This document shows, piece after piece, positions 34,644 through 43,720 of a stretch of 64,000 nucleotides of DNA. The DNA is taken from the NCBI GenBank assembly GCA_964343305.1, contig CAYFJO010000006.1, positions 1 to 64,000 on the forward strand, read 5' to 3'. Each line of letters opens with the position of its first letter. The stretch's first letter is position 1. Made by a program: the position numbers and the translations under genes. Below the pieces are notes generated by a model that was not told where the DNA came from, ran no database searches, and was given only the letters and a program-made list of their open reading frames with translations. This stretch comes from CAYFJO01 sp964343305. Its GTDB lineage: Bacteria > Planctomycetota > Planctomycetia > Pirellulales > Pirellulaceae.

Positions 34644-35960
34644 TTACTTCAGTGGATTGAAGACGAGCCCGCTTAAGAGTTTTGGGTAAAAATAGGTACT
34701 CTTGGCAGGCATCCGCTCGCCGTGGTGGCTGATTGCTCGAATATGATCCAGCGTGGCGGGCATCACCAGCGCGGCCAGTGCGAAGGTCTCGCCGTTTTCG
34801 CCGCCGTCGTTGAGCCCGCAGACTACCTCGTCAACCTGATGGACGTATTGTGGCTTCGGGTGTTTGTCGAATTTCAAGCAATGCTTAATGATCAACTCGT
34901 GCAGCACGCTAACGCCAAGCCCACGCCAATCATCGCTGCGGTCCGGGGCGATCTCGGACAACTTCTGCCAACCGACATCGGAAAGCGTCGCCTGCGTCCA
35001 GCGTGAGTCTTTCGCCGTGTAAAGCCCGATGGTTCGCTGGTCGTCTTGATCTTCGATCACCTGCCACAGAGAGTGGGCAAGATCCGCACCCTCGCCGATC
35101 ACCTTGGTCGTGAAGCAATCTCCGAGGCGTTCGGCCAATTGATCGGAATCGAGTTCCTCGATCCCATGCAGTAGCCGATGCGTGGGCAGAACAATCATCC
35201 CCGGATCGTTCATGCTAACACACATCATCAGTACGAAGTTGGCCGGATGATCGGGCGGCAATGCTTGTTGCTCAGACTTTCCGTCGCGATAGTTGCACGC
35301 CGTCTCGTAACGGTGGTGGCCATCGGCAATGAAGGTCGGTCTGGCAGCCATGGCGGCGGTCACTTTGGTGATCACGTCCAGGTTGGTGACGGGCCAAAGC
35401 CGATGGACGACTCCCAGATGATCGGTCGCCTCAATAGGAGCGACGTTCTCAATCGCTTGTTCGAGCAACTCCTGGGCTTCGTTTGTCTCGTCGGGATAGA
35501 TGCCAAAGATCTGGCTCAAATTGGCGTCGCAATGATTCCACAGTTTCAGCCGGTCCGCTTTCGCTCCGGCATGGGTTTCCTCATGCGGATAGATCGTCCC
35601 CTCGCCAAAGTTTTCCAGGCGGACACGAGACATGAAACCACGGCGATTGAAAGTTTGGCCGTCATACTCGAAGGACTGATGATAGACGTAGATGGCCGGC
35701 TGGGCTTCCCTTTGAAGCAAGCCTTCACGTTGCCAGTTTTTCAAGAATCGTGCCGCCCGCGTGTATCGATTGTTTTGCTCATCGTCGCCGGGCTCATCCC
35801 GGTTTAGGATCAGCCGAATGGCATTGGCAGGATGCTTCTTGTACAGCTCGTCTTGGAACGCCGGATCGATCACATCGTACGGCGGCGCGATTACATCGCT
35901 GAGCGATCCAACGTGTCCAAGGTCATAACGAATTCCGCGGAAGGCTTGAATATCGGGCAT
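34644..35960 (-). CDS. DUF1015 domain-containing protein
   Basis: This 438-residue protein shows the DUF1015 pattern: QAFRGIRYD near the N-terminus, SDVIAPPYDVID, NAIRLILNRDEP, EETHAGAKADRLKLW, PTFIADGHHRYETACNYRD and VMPATLDHIRAISHHGERMPAKSTYFYPKLLSGLVF. Family members are often annotated as HpnK- or phosphatase-like but lack a proven reaction; they occur next to SAM-cycle and secondary-metabolism genes. It is transcribed towards the parABS cassette. The downstream ahcY gene is on the same strand, with a terminator between. Confidence 0.88.
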   Translation of the reverse strand: MPDIQAFRGIRYDLGHVGSLSDVIAPPYDVIDPAFQDELYKKHPANAIRLILNRDEPGDDEQNNRYTRAARFLKNWQREGLLQREAQPAIYVYHQSFEYDGQTFNRRGFMSRVRLENFGEGTIYPHEETHAGAKADRLKLWNHCDANLSQIFGIYPDETNEAQELLEQAIENVAPIEATDHLGVVHRLWPVTNLDVITKVTAAMAARPTFIADGHHRYETACNYRDGKSEQQALPPDHPANFVLMMCVSMNDPGMIVLPTHRLLHGIEELDSDQLAERLGDCFTTKVIGEGADLAHSLWQVIEDQDDQRTIGLYTAKDSRWTQATLSDVGWQKLSEIAPDRSDDWRGLGVSVLHELIIKHCLKFDKHPKPQYVHQVDEVVCGLNDGGENGETFALAALVMPATLDHIRAISHHGERMPAKSTYFYPKLLSGLVFNPLK

Positions 35961-36011
35961 GTGTATGCTCCATCAGGATTGCGCCGTGGGATCGGTATTG
36001 ATACAGAGTAG

Positions 36012-36045
36012 AAAAGAAAAACCCTCGGGAACGCAACCCGAGGGT
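36012..36045 (-). terminator. Terminator of ahcY
   Basis: On the minus strand a 9-bp stem ACCCTCGGG / CCCGAGGGT with a 7-nt loop is followed by TTTTCTTTT. It lies about 30 bp past the ahcY stop codon. Confidence 0.85.
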
Positions 36046-36073
36046 GATGAATTCTTTGTTTACGCAGGTGGGA

Positions 36074-37408
36074 TTAATATCGATAGTGTTCGGGTTTGTA
36101 AGGCCCGTCGACCGCGACGCCAATATATTTGGCCTGAGCGTCCGTGAGTCTCGTTAGCTTCACATCGAGTTGATCCAGGTGCAGCCGGGCGACTTCTTCG
36201 TCCAGTTCCTTGGGCAGCACATGAACGGCCAACTCGTACTTTTCCGGTTCCTGCCACAGCGCCAATTGAGCGATCACCTGGTTCGTGAAAGAGTTCGACA
36301 TCACGAACGAAGGGTGGCCGGTCGCACAACCGAGGTTTACCAACCGGCCTTCGGCCAACACGAGGATCGAATGGCCGTCCGGGAAGGTATACCGATCGAC
36401 GGGGCCGCCGGTGTCGGCATCCGTTTTGATGCGGTCCTTGGTGACGCCCGCTCGCGCATTTAACCAAGCCATATCGATTTCCAAATCGAAGTGACCAATG
36501 TTACAAACGATGGCGTCGTTCTTCATGACTTCCATATGTTCACCGCGGATGATGTCACGGTTGCCGGTGGTCGTCACGAAAATGTTCGCGACCGGGGCGG
36601 CTTCTTCCATCGTGGTCACTTCGAATCCTTCCATTGCGGCTTGCAGAGCGTTGATGGGATCAATTTCCGTGACGAGCACACGGGCACCATAGCTGCGCAT
36701 CGAAAACGCACAGCCTTTGCCGACGTCACCGTAACCAGCCACCGCGACAACTTTGCCAGCCACCATCACGTCCGTCGCTCGCTTGATTCCATCCGCGAGC
36801 GACTCGCGACAACCGTACAGATTGTCGAATTTGCTCTTTGTTACGGAATCATTGACGTTGATCGCTGGCACCTTCAAGACGCCGTTTTCGAGCATCTTGC
36901 GAAGCTCTTTGACGCCCGTGGTCGTTTCTTCCGTGATGCCTTGAATGCCCTCCAGCAATTCAGGAAACTTGTCGTGCACCAGCGCGGTCAAGTCACCGCC
37001 ATCGTCCAGGATCATGTTGAGTGGCTGGCCGTCTTCGAAAAACAACGTCTGTTCGATGCACCAAATGTATTCTTCCTCCGATTCGCCTTTCCAAGCGTAA
37101 ACCGGAATTCCCGTTTTGGCGATCGCGGCCGCGGCCTGATCCTGGGTCGAGAAGATGTTGCAACTGCTCCATTGAACCTTGGCACCGAGTTCGATCAGCG
37201 TCTCGATCAAGACGGCGGTTTGAATCGTCATATGCAAACAGCCAGCGATACGAGCGCCCTCGAGCGGTTTGCTGTCACCGTACTTCTTACGGAGTGCCAT
37301 CAGGCCGGGCATCTCATTTTCGGCCAGCATGATCTCTTTGCGGCCCAGTTCGGCCAGCGAGATATCCTTCACTTTGAATGGCAGTTTCTCAGTAATAGCT
37401 TGCGACAC
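36074..37408 (-). CDS. ahcY: Adenosylhomocysteinase (SAH hydrolase)
   Basis: This 444-residue enzyme cleaves S-adenosylhomocysteine to adenosine and homocysteine, removing the inhibitor of methyltransferases in the activated-methyl cycle. Clear family motifs are LHMTIQTAVLIETL, SSCNIFSTQDQAAAAIA, DDGGDLT, KFDNLYGCRESL, the NAD-binding VAVAGYGDVGKGCA, CNIGHFDLEIDM and GRLVNLGCATGHPSFVM. It starts at GTG 37406-37408, with AAGGAG upstream. No SAH riboswitch is evident in the 115 bp upstream. It lies downstream of trpF on the same strand. Confidence 0.97.
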   Translation of the reverse strand: MSQAITEKLPFKVKDISLAELGRKEIMLAENEMPGLMALRKKYGDSKPLEGARIAGCLHMTIQTAVLIETLIELGAKVQWSSCNIFSTQDQAAAAIAKTGIPVYAWKGESEEEYIWCIEQTLFFEDGQPLNMILDDGGDLTALVHDKFPELLEGIQGITEETTTGVKELRKMLENGVLKVPAINVNDSVTKSKFDNLYGCRESLADGIKRATDVMVAGKVVAVAGYGDVGKGCAFSMRSYGARVLVTEIDPINALQAAMEGFEVTTMEEAAPVANIFVTTTGNRDIIRGEHMEVMKNDAIVCNIGHFDLEIDMAWLNARAGVTKDRIKTDADTGGPVDRYTFPDGHSILVLAEGRLVNLGCATGHPSFVMSNSFTNQVIAQLALWQEPEKYELAVHVLPKELDEEVARLHLDQLDVKLTRLTDAQAKYIGVAVDGPYKPEHYRY

Positions 37409-37523
37409 AATCGTCTCCTTTGAATCAATATCTTGTGATTTGTCTGGTGGTGGTGTGATCCGATGGCTGTGGATCAGAGAGTATCATAGGTAGAGAAGTT
37501 CATTCGCTCAACCCGAACGCAAC

Positions 37524-38198
37524 TCAATCGCCAGTGTCGTGGATGTCTTCGAAGCCAAGTTTGGCGTTCGCGATGAACTCGCCTAGCAGATCCTTGCATT
37601 TCTCACCCGGCGATGACTCCACACCGCTGGCAGTGTCGACAGCCGATGGCCTGGCCACGCGAATCGCGTCCAGCACGTTTTCAGGATTCAAACCGCCAGC
37701 GAGGATTACATTTGTTCCTGTGTGTTGTGCGGACCAAGCCTGGAGCATCTCCCAGTCCACCAGCTTGCCCGTCCCGCCATAGATCCCCGGTTGATGGGCG
37801 TCGAATAGTAGGGCGCACAGATTCGAAAGTCGTGTCGGACAATTGTCCGCAAGTTGGCTCGCCATTTCCATGCCGTCTTGAGTGCAACGAATGGCGCGAA
37901 CGACCAGCCGAGGCGCGAGTTGATGGATGACTTCGTTCGGTTCATCACCATGTAGTTGAATCAAGTCCAACCCAACTTCGTCGCAGATGCGCTTGATATG
38001 GTCGATCGGATGATTGACAAAGACGCCGATCTTGCAGACGATTGGTGGTACTTGGGAAGCGATTCGTGTCGCGATTTCGACGCTTAGACAACGCGGGCTT
38101 TTTTCGTAGAAATTCAATCCTATCGCATCGGCACCCAAGTTCGCTGCGGCGACCGCATCTTCCGTTCGTGTAATACCGCAAATCTTGATGCGAAACAT
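37524..38198 (-). CDS. trpF: Phosphoribosylanthranilate isomerase
   Basis: This 224-residue TIM-barrel enzyme catalyses an Amadori rearrangement in tryptophan biosynthesis. Motifs: KICGITR at the N-terminus with the catalytic Cys, IGLNFYEKSPRCL, FVNHP, IQLHGDEP, ILAGGLNPENV and VDTASGVESSPGEKC. I placed the start at the ATG 38196-38198, which begins at MFRIKICGI; the 51 residues upstream in frame are not part of the domain. No other trp genes are nearby, as is usual in planctomycetes with dispersed trp genes. Confidence 0.95.
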   Translation of the reverse strand: MFRIKICGITRTEDAVAAANLGADAIGLNFYEKSPRCLSVEIATRIASQVPPIVCKIGVFVNHPIDHIKRICDEVGLDLIQLHGDEPNEVIHQLAPRLVVRAIRCTQDGMEMASQLADNCPTRLSNLCALLFDAHQPGIYGGTGKLVDWEMLQAWSAQHTGTNVILAGGLNPENVLDAIRVARPSAVDTASGVESSPGEKCKDLLGEFIANAKLGFEDIHDTGD

Positions 38199-38413
38199 GA
38201 GAATGGCAATCTCGTCGATATCGAGTGACAAATTGTTATTGGGGGTCAGCGTGGCAACCAGCCAATTCTGTATTTTCACGCGAAGCCGCGGGATTGCCAA
38301 CCGGTGCCCAATCTCGCAGGAATCGCCAATCGAATTAAAGCCTACGATCAATTCAGTCGATCAGTGAAGTGGAGTTCTCTACGCAACCGCTCGGTTCTTG
38401 GGTTAATCGATCA

Positions 38414-39904
38414 ATGGCGAAAGACGCAACAAACCGCAATCGAAGCCCGTCCTCTTCCGCTTCCACACCTCCCAGATCGAGCAATGCTGGCCTGGGGTAT
38501 GTGTTTGTGGTGACCACGCTGACAGCTTTCTTGACTCTCTTGATTGTTTGGCGGACGCCGGTTTTCGGGTACGTCGCGTCGACGGAAATCAAGTCACAAG
38601 AACAATCAGTTCGGAAGGGCATGTTGAAATGGTTCGGCGATCGGGAGTTTCTCACTGAAGCGACAAGGCAACAGAACGAAGCGACCAAAGTGAGCATGAA
38701 TGAACTCGCATCTGGACTCAAGGTCGAAGCACTGGAAGACCAGTCGGGATTGCGAGTTTCGTATCTCGGTCGCGAGCAGCAGTTGGCGTTGAGCATGGTC
38801 GATGCGCTGGCTGCTCACGCAACGCGACGTCTGCTCACCGAAGCGAACGATTCTTCGTCTCAACCGAAAAGTCAAATCGAAGGGCCACAACTTCAATCGA
38901 TTCTCGAGGCGGAGATTTCGGCAAGAAGAATTCGCGACCAACACGTTGATCGTGTGTTTGGCATACTCGAAGAAGGGATCGACACGGTGAACGATCCGCA
39001 GCGTGAACGCGGCGCATTTTTTTCCCCGTTGGTTTCCATTCGCGAACCGAAACCCAGGGCTGTCAAAACACCGGAGCCGAAGCGCGAACCAAATCCCGAA
39101 TGGCAGACAATCAACAAAAAGGTTGAGGATTTGCAGCAAGCGTATCACGAATTACTCGCCAACAAAACGCCCGAGCATCCCGACGCGCTGCAATTGAAAA
39201 GTGAAATCAATCGCAACATCGAAGCGCGGGACAAGCTCACTCAATTTCGCATCATCAACCGCTTTGCATCGGAAGATGGTTCCGATGTCGTCACGCCGAA
39301 ACCGAAAAACGAAGACTCCTCGCCCTTGTTAGTCGTTAATACAAAGTCCATGAGGGCCTCGCTGGAGAAATATCAAAAACTGAAAGAGAAATACGAGCAA
39401 TCGCGCGGGCCTTTCGATGAATCGGTCAACACAAGCCTCAGCGGAGGCTCGCAAGCGAATCGCCCGCCCTTCGCGATCGCATCCGTCATCCCGATCGTCC
39501 AACCGGCTCAGATCGTGGCCCGCATCGGCGGCAAGCCATCGCCACAACGAATCATCGTCATCGGCGCTTTGTCCTTTTTGTTCGGATGCATCGCCAGTTG
39601 GCTCTCGCGAACAAAGCGTGGTGCAAATGTTCTTCAATCGGTTGACGAGGTCGAGCGAGAGTTGGGAATTCCCGTTTCGGGAGTGATTGGCGAACCGGCA
39701 CATGCCGGCCCACGTCCCGGCACGACGCTTCGCTCCGCCGCTTCGGCCGTGACACTCCGCGGGTGCGAGGTGACGCTGGCTTTGATTGTATTTGTGCTGG
39801 TCGCGTGCTCCTTTTCTGATAGTCCTTTCGGAAACAACTTGATCGGAGATCCGTTTGGAACGATCTCCGAAGCTGTGGACCGAACGCAGCATTGGCTGTT
39901 TTGA
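38414..39904 (+). CDS. Polysaccharide chain-length-regulator-like membrane protein
   Basis: This 496-residue protein has an N-terminal transmembrane helix after a Ser-rich cytoplasmic tail (VFVVTTLTAFLTLLIVWRTP), a long helical and periplasmic stretch (about residues 70-330) and two C-terminal hydrophobic segments (IIVIGALSFLFGCIAS; ALIVFVLVACSF). This two-ended membrane topology with a coiled periplasmic domain fits the Wzz/chain-length-determinant class, though the sequence is strongly diverged. Its neighbours, an ExeA-type ATPase and a BY-kinase-like protein, are the partners expected in such systems. I set the start at ATG 38414 rather than GTG 38369. The next gene's ATG is 66 bp past the stop. 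Confidence 0.6.
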   Translation: MAKDATNRNRSPSSSASTPPRSSNAGLGYVFVVTTLTAFLTLLIVWRTPVFGYVASTEIKSQEQSVRKGMLKWFGDREFLTEATRQQNEATKVSMNELASGLKVEALEDQSGLRVSYLGREQQLALSMVDALAAHATRRLLTEANDSSSQPKSQIEGPQLQSILEAEISARRIRDQHVDRVFGILEEGIDTVNDPQRERGAFFSPLVSIREPKPRAVKTPEPKREPNPEWQTINKKVEDLQQAYHELLANKTPEHPDALQLKSEINRNIEARDKLTQFRIINRFASEDGSDVVTPKPKNEDSSPLLVVNTKSMRASLEKYQKLKEKYEQSRGPFDESVNTSLSGGSQANRPPFAIASVIPIVQPAQIVARIGGKPSPQRIIVIGALSFLFGCIASWLSRTKRGANVLQSVDEVERELGIPVSGVIGEPAHAGPRPGTTLRSAASAVTLRGCEVTLALIVFVLVACSFSDSPFGNNLIGDPFGTISEAVDRTQHWLF

Positions 39905-39969
39905 GGCACTTCGATACCTCTTTTTTAGCTGCCAAGTTTTTACAACCCAATCATCGTACGAGCGTAGTT

Positions 39970-41520
39970 ATGTATGAACAATCGTTTCAATTGACTGACC
40001 GACCATTTCGAATGATCCCGCAGGTGGACAAGTTTGTGCCTGTCGAGTGTGCTGAGCAGGCGCGGCAGAATTTGGCCCGAGTCATTGAGCGCGCGGAAGG
40101 TCCTGGCGTGCTGATCGGACCGACTGGCACCGGCAAGTCGCTGATCTGCCAACTTCTGGCCCGGCAGTTTGGAAATGTTTTTCAAGTCGCCGTGCTGGCG
40201 AGTGCCCAACTGTGTAGTCGACGTGCGCTGCTGCAAACCATTTTGTTCGAACTCGGTCTGCCGTATCGGGACATGCCCGAAGGGGAATTGCGTTTGTCGT
40301 TGATGGACCATCTGGAGCCGGGACCAGATTGTCCCAACGGCTTGTTGTTGATCGTTGACGAGGCGGATCGGTTGCCGACACAATTGCTGGAAGAGATTCG
40401 CATGATGACCAACCTGGTCCGTGACGGCGAACCGCGAGTCCGTTTGGTTTTGGCGGGCGGCACCCAGCTTGAGGAGCGATTGGGTCATGCAGACTTGCAG
40501 ACATTTGGTCAGCGAATCGCGGCTCGTTGCTACCTTCTACCGCTAGGCTTCGACGAAACGCAACGCTATATCCAGTCGCACTTTTCCAACGTCGGCGGTG
40601 TTGCCGACCAAGTCTTTGCGGCCGATGCAATCAGCGAGATCTATCAAAGGACGGACGGCGTCCCACGTTTGATCAACCAGTTGTGCGATCATGCCCTCGT
40701 GATGGCCGACGTAGGTGGACATCGAACCATCTCTGCGGAAGGAGTTCACGAAGCTTGGACGGACCTGCAGCAACTGCCTTCGCAACTGTCGCAGGCCGAA
40801 GACGTGATTTCGATCGACGCTCACGGCGAGTCCACGGTGATCGAATTCGGCCAACTGGAACCAGAAGAAACTGATGACTCGACGGCCGATCAAAACGTGG
40901 AACCTCGAGAAGGTGAACTTGATCAACACCAGGTTGAAGTTCGTTTTGATGAAATCGAGCAGCACGTCGACGATGCCGCGTCTGACGACGAAGCAGTCGA
41001 GGCGGCGGACGACTCAACGTTTGAGATTCCATCCGCTGAGGCGATCACCGTCAGCCCGCCGCACGTCCAAATTGTGGTGGATGTTCCCGCGACACCGTTC
41101 GACGGCGAATACGATGAAGAGGAGATCGTCATCGATCACTACGCCGCGCTCGACGCGCGAAGCATCAGGAAGCGGCCTGTCGTGTCAAGTGTCGAGAGCC
41201 GCGAAATTGCCGCGGCCCTGCTGCTAATCCAGACGACTCACACGGTGACTCGTCACGATGTGGTCGAAGAACAAGAATCGATCGAGGTGAACTTCGATCC
41301 GGCTAGTGATCCTGTGATGCCCGATTCCGAGGTTCAATTCACGGCCGAGGACGCTGCACAATCGCCCGCCGCGACGATTCAGCAGCCGACCGATCAAGAT
41401 GATCGCGACATCATCATTGTGGAAGACGAAAATGGAAGCGCCGTGCGTCGTAAGGTGCGAATGGAACAGCCGCGGCGGCAAGAGTACAAGCAACTGTTCG
41501 CAAAACTGCGTCGCGGTTAG
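39970..41520 (+). CDS. ExeA-type AAA ATPase with acidic C-terminal extension
   Basis: This 516-residue protein begins MYEQSFQLTDRPF, the ExeA/GspA opening, and carries the Walker A motif GPTGTGKS (residues 50-57), VDEADRLPTQLLEEIRM (Walker B) and the sensor strand RVRLVLAGGT. Beyond about residue 280 a long acidic, Glu/Asp-rich extension replaces the peptidoglycan-binding domain of ExeA. In exosortase-linked exopolysaccharide loci, ExeA-like ATPases sit between a chain-length protein and a tyrosine kinase, exactly as here. Start codon chosen from the conserved opening. Confidence 0.85.
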   Translation: MYEQSFQLTDRPFRMIPQVDKFVPVECAEQARQNLARVIERAEGPGVLIGPTGTGKSLICQLLARQFGNVFQVAVLASAQLCSRRALLQTILFELGLPYRDMPEGELRLSLMDHLEPGPDCPNGLLLIVDEADRLPTQLLEEIRMMTNLVRDGEPRVRLVLAGGTQLEERLGHADLQTFGQRIAARCYLLPLGFDETQRYIQSHFSNVGGVADQVFAADAISEIYQRTDGVPRLINQLCDHALVMADVGGHRTISAEGVHEAWTDLQQLPSQLSQAEDVISIDAHGESTVIEFGQLEPEETDDSTADQNVEPREGELDQHQVEVRFDEIEQHVDDAASDDEAVEAADDSTFEIPSAEAITVSPPHVQIVVDVPATPFDGEYDEEEIVIDHYAALDARSIRKRPVVSSVESREIAAALLLIQTTHTVTRHDVVEEQESIEVNFDPASDPVMPDSEVQFTAEDAAQSPAATIQQPTDQDDRDIIIVEDENGSAVRRKVRMEQPRRQEYKQLFAKLRRG

Positions 41521-41547
41521 AACGTTTCTCGTAATGGTAGGAACTCA

Positions 41548-42741
41548 ATGAGTCGTATCCTGCAAGCATTGAAGAATATTGATTCGCGCGTGCACGCCGA
41601 AGCACGACCGCACGTGCCGCAACCTAAACGCATGGAAGACGTCGAGCCTGAGTCCGACGGTGGCGCTGTCGATTCCGAAGACTCGGCGCGAAACATTGAC
41701 AATGAAATCGATGCGATTTCACAGCAGTTGAAGGTCGAATTGGATCAGGACTCCTTGGAGAGTCCGTTTCGGCTGCCGTCGACAGAAACGCCTTCGGAAG
41801 CACCGGCACCAGTTACTGAAGATGTGGACCCGCCGGTGAGTGATCGTGTGGACGCCGTGAACGCACCCGTCGAGGAGATTACCGAGGCACCTGATCCCGA
41901 GATCAAAGGCACCGAGACGGAAGTGCCTCGCGAGAATTTGCCATCAGAACAACCAATAGAACATGATCTGGAACCGGAACCCGAAGCCGAACCGGAACTC
42001 GAACCGGTCGCCCAGCCGGCAACCAGTTCCGAGAACAAGCTTGCCGATTTGGCCAATTTGCTGAAGTTCAATCCGCACGTTGAGGCAGAGTCCGAACCGT
42101 GCGAGTATGAATCAAGCATCAATGCAAACTTGCTTTCGAAACAATTGGCCGATCAGTACCAGCGCCTAGCCAACGCCATGATTTCGGCGACGTCGCCGGG
42201 GGTATCCGTGGCCGTGATGTGTGTCTCGGCGGATGAAACCAACGACTCGGCCGACACCATTTCTCACGTGGCAGCGATCATTTCAGAACAGGAATTGGGC
42301 CAGATCTTGATTATCGACTGCGATGTGCGGTCGAAAACCTTGACGAAACAGTTCGAACGCGCGGCGGACACCGGAGTGGCTGAATCGCTGCGCGGCGAGG
42401 TGGACTGGCGAAAGTCAGTTTCTTCGCTGTCATTCAAGCATGTGTCTTTCCTGGCCGCGGGCTCGGGAAAGGCCAAAAACGTGGCGGAAATCTCCCCGAA
42501 TCTGGCAACTTTACTGCACCAGGCCAAACAGGATTACCAGTTCGTATTGATCGACGCCGGCTACTGTAATGCGCCGATGCCACAAATTCTTGGACGATGC
42601 TGTGATTTGACCTATCTTTTAGTAGAACTAGGTCAAACAGACATTGATCAGGCGCGTCGATCGGTCCAAAAACTCCGAACCGCGGGAAGCCGTGTGATGG
42701 GTTGTATCGTAGCGGCCGATCGCAACCCTCACACTAGTTGA
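41548..42741 (+). CDS. BY-kinase/ParA-like P-loop protein with degenerate Walker A
   Basis: This 397-residue protein has a long acidic, disordered N-terminal half (about residues 20-200, rich in Pro, Glu and Thr) and a C-terminal ParA/CpsD-like domain. The strand-loop expected to be a GxxGxGK[ST] P-loop reads CVSADETNDSADTI (residues 225-238), so the ATP-binding loop is lost. Walker A' (QILIIDCDVR, residues 252-261) and the terminal VLIDAGYCNAPMPQILGR and TYLLVELGQTDID strands are kept. There is no Tyr-rich tail. It is probably a pseudo-kinase adaptor of the neighbouring polysaccharide machinery. AGGA precedes the ATG. Confidence 0.8.
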   Translation: MSRILQALKNIDSRVHAEARPHVPQPKRMEDVEPESDGGAVDSEDSARNIDNEIDAISQQLKVELDQDSLESPFRLPSTETPSEAPAPVTEDVDPPVSDRVDAVNAPVEEITEAPDPEIKGTETEVPRENLPSEQPIEHDLEPEPEAEPELEPVAQPATSSENKLADLANLLKFNPHVEAESEPCEYESSINANLLSKQLADQYQRLANAMISATSPGVSVAVMCVSADETNDSADTISHVAAIISEQELGQILIIDCDVRSKTLTKQFERAADTGVAESLRGEVDWRKSVSSLSFKHVSFLAAGSGKAKNVAEISPNLATLLHQAKQDYQFVLIDAGYCNAPMPQILGRCCDLTYLLVELGQTDIDQARRSVQKLRTAGSRVMGCIVAADRNPHTS

Positions 42742-42756
42742 TGTCCGTAGGCTGAA

Positions 42757-43713
42757 ATGAGCGGAACGATGCGAACAACCCTGGTAACTGGTGGCGCCGG
42801 CTTTATTGGTTCCCATATTGTGGACGCGCTCGTTGCACGCGGCGATCACGTTCGAGTGCTCGACAACTTGTCGACCGGCCATCGGCACAATGTTGAACAT
42901 CACGGCGACCAAGTCGAATTCTTCGAAGGCGACCTCAATGATTACGAATTGGTCCGCCAGGCGGTGAGCGGCGTCGACTGCATCTTTCACCAGGCTGCGC
43001 TCGCGTCCGTGCCGCGCAGTGTCGAAGCGCCGTTGGATACAAACATGGCTTGCGTCACGGGCACCGTCAGTTTGCTTGACCAAGCGCGGCAGGCCGGCGT
43101 ACGGCGTGTCGTTTACGCCGCGTCGAGCAGCGCCTATGGCGATCAACCTAATTCATCCAAACGTGAAACGGATTTGCCGTCGCCGCTTTCACCTTACGCA
43201 GCCGCGAAGTTGGCAGCCGAGCATTACCTGCACGCCTTCTATCACACATATGGTTTGGAAACGGTTGCCATTCGCTACTTCAACGTGTTCGGCCCGCGCC
43301 AAGATCCCGACAGCCCGTATTCAGCGGTCATCCCGTTGTTCATCACGCGATTGCTCGCGGGCGAACGGCCGATCGTCTATGGCGACGGCTGCCAATCGCG
43401 AGATTTCACCTTTGTCGAAAACGTGGTGCACGGGAATTTACTCGCCGCCGACGTGCCGTCGTCCATCGCGGGTCGGACGATCAACGTTGCCAACGGCAAG
43501 TCGACCGATCTGCTGCACTTGATCGACAAGTTAAACGACCTGCTCGGCACCGATCTTCAGCCTGAACATCAAGATCCACGAGCAGGCGACGTCCGCGAAA
43601 GCATGGCGGACATCACGCTCGCCAGAAATCTTTTGGGATACGAACCCAAGGTCGGATTCGACGAAGGCCTGCGAAAGTCGATCGAGTACTACCGCCAGTT
43701 GATTTTGTGCTAG
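42757..43713 (+). CDS. NAD-dependent nucleotide-sugar epimerase (GalE/WbpP type)
   Basis: This 318-residue extended SDR has the dinucleotide-binding GGAGFIG (residues 12-18), the conserved Ser123-125 and the active site YAAAK (Tyr147, Lys151). The segments FHQAALASVPRSVEAPLDTN and RYFNVFGPRQDP place it with UDP-GlcNAc or UDP-hexuronate 4-epimerases. It feeds sugar precursors to polysaccharide synthesis. Its start is 16 bp after the pseudo-kinase stop, so it belongs to the same transcript. An internal ATG at 42769 is also possible. Confidence 0.92.
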   Translation: MSGTMRTTLVTGGAGFIGSHIVDALVARGDHVRVLDNLSTGHRHNVEHHGDQVEFFEGDLNDYELVRQAVSGVDCIFHQAALASVPRSVEAPLDTNMACVTGTVSLLDQARQAGVRRVVYAASSSAYGDQPNSSKRETDLPSPLSPYAAAKLAAEHYLHAFYHTYGLETVAIRYFNVFGPRQDPDSPYSAVIPLFITRLLAGERPIVYGDGCQSRDFTFVENVVHGNLLAADVPSSIAGRTINVANGKSTDLLHLIDKLNDLLGTDLQPEHQDPRAGDVRESMADITLARNLLGYEPKVGFDEGLRKSIEYYRQLILC

Positions 43714-43720
43714 ATCGATC

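Noticed and set aside
36491..37423. A 310-residue plus-strand frame opposite ahcY
   Set aside because: It lies wholly antisense to a canonical SAH hydrolase and shows no domain.
37409..37523. SAH riboswitch before ahcY
   Set aside because: No conserved SAH-riboswitch core could be seen in the 115 bp upstream of the start codon.
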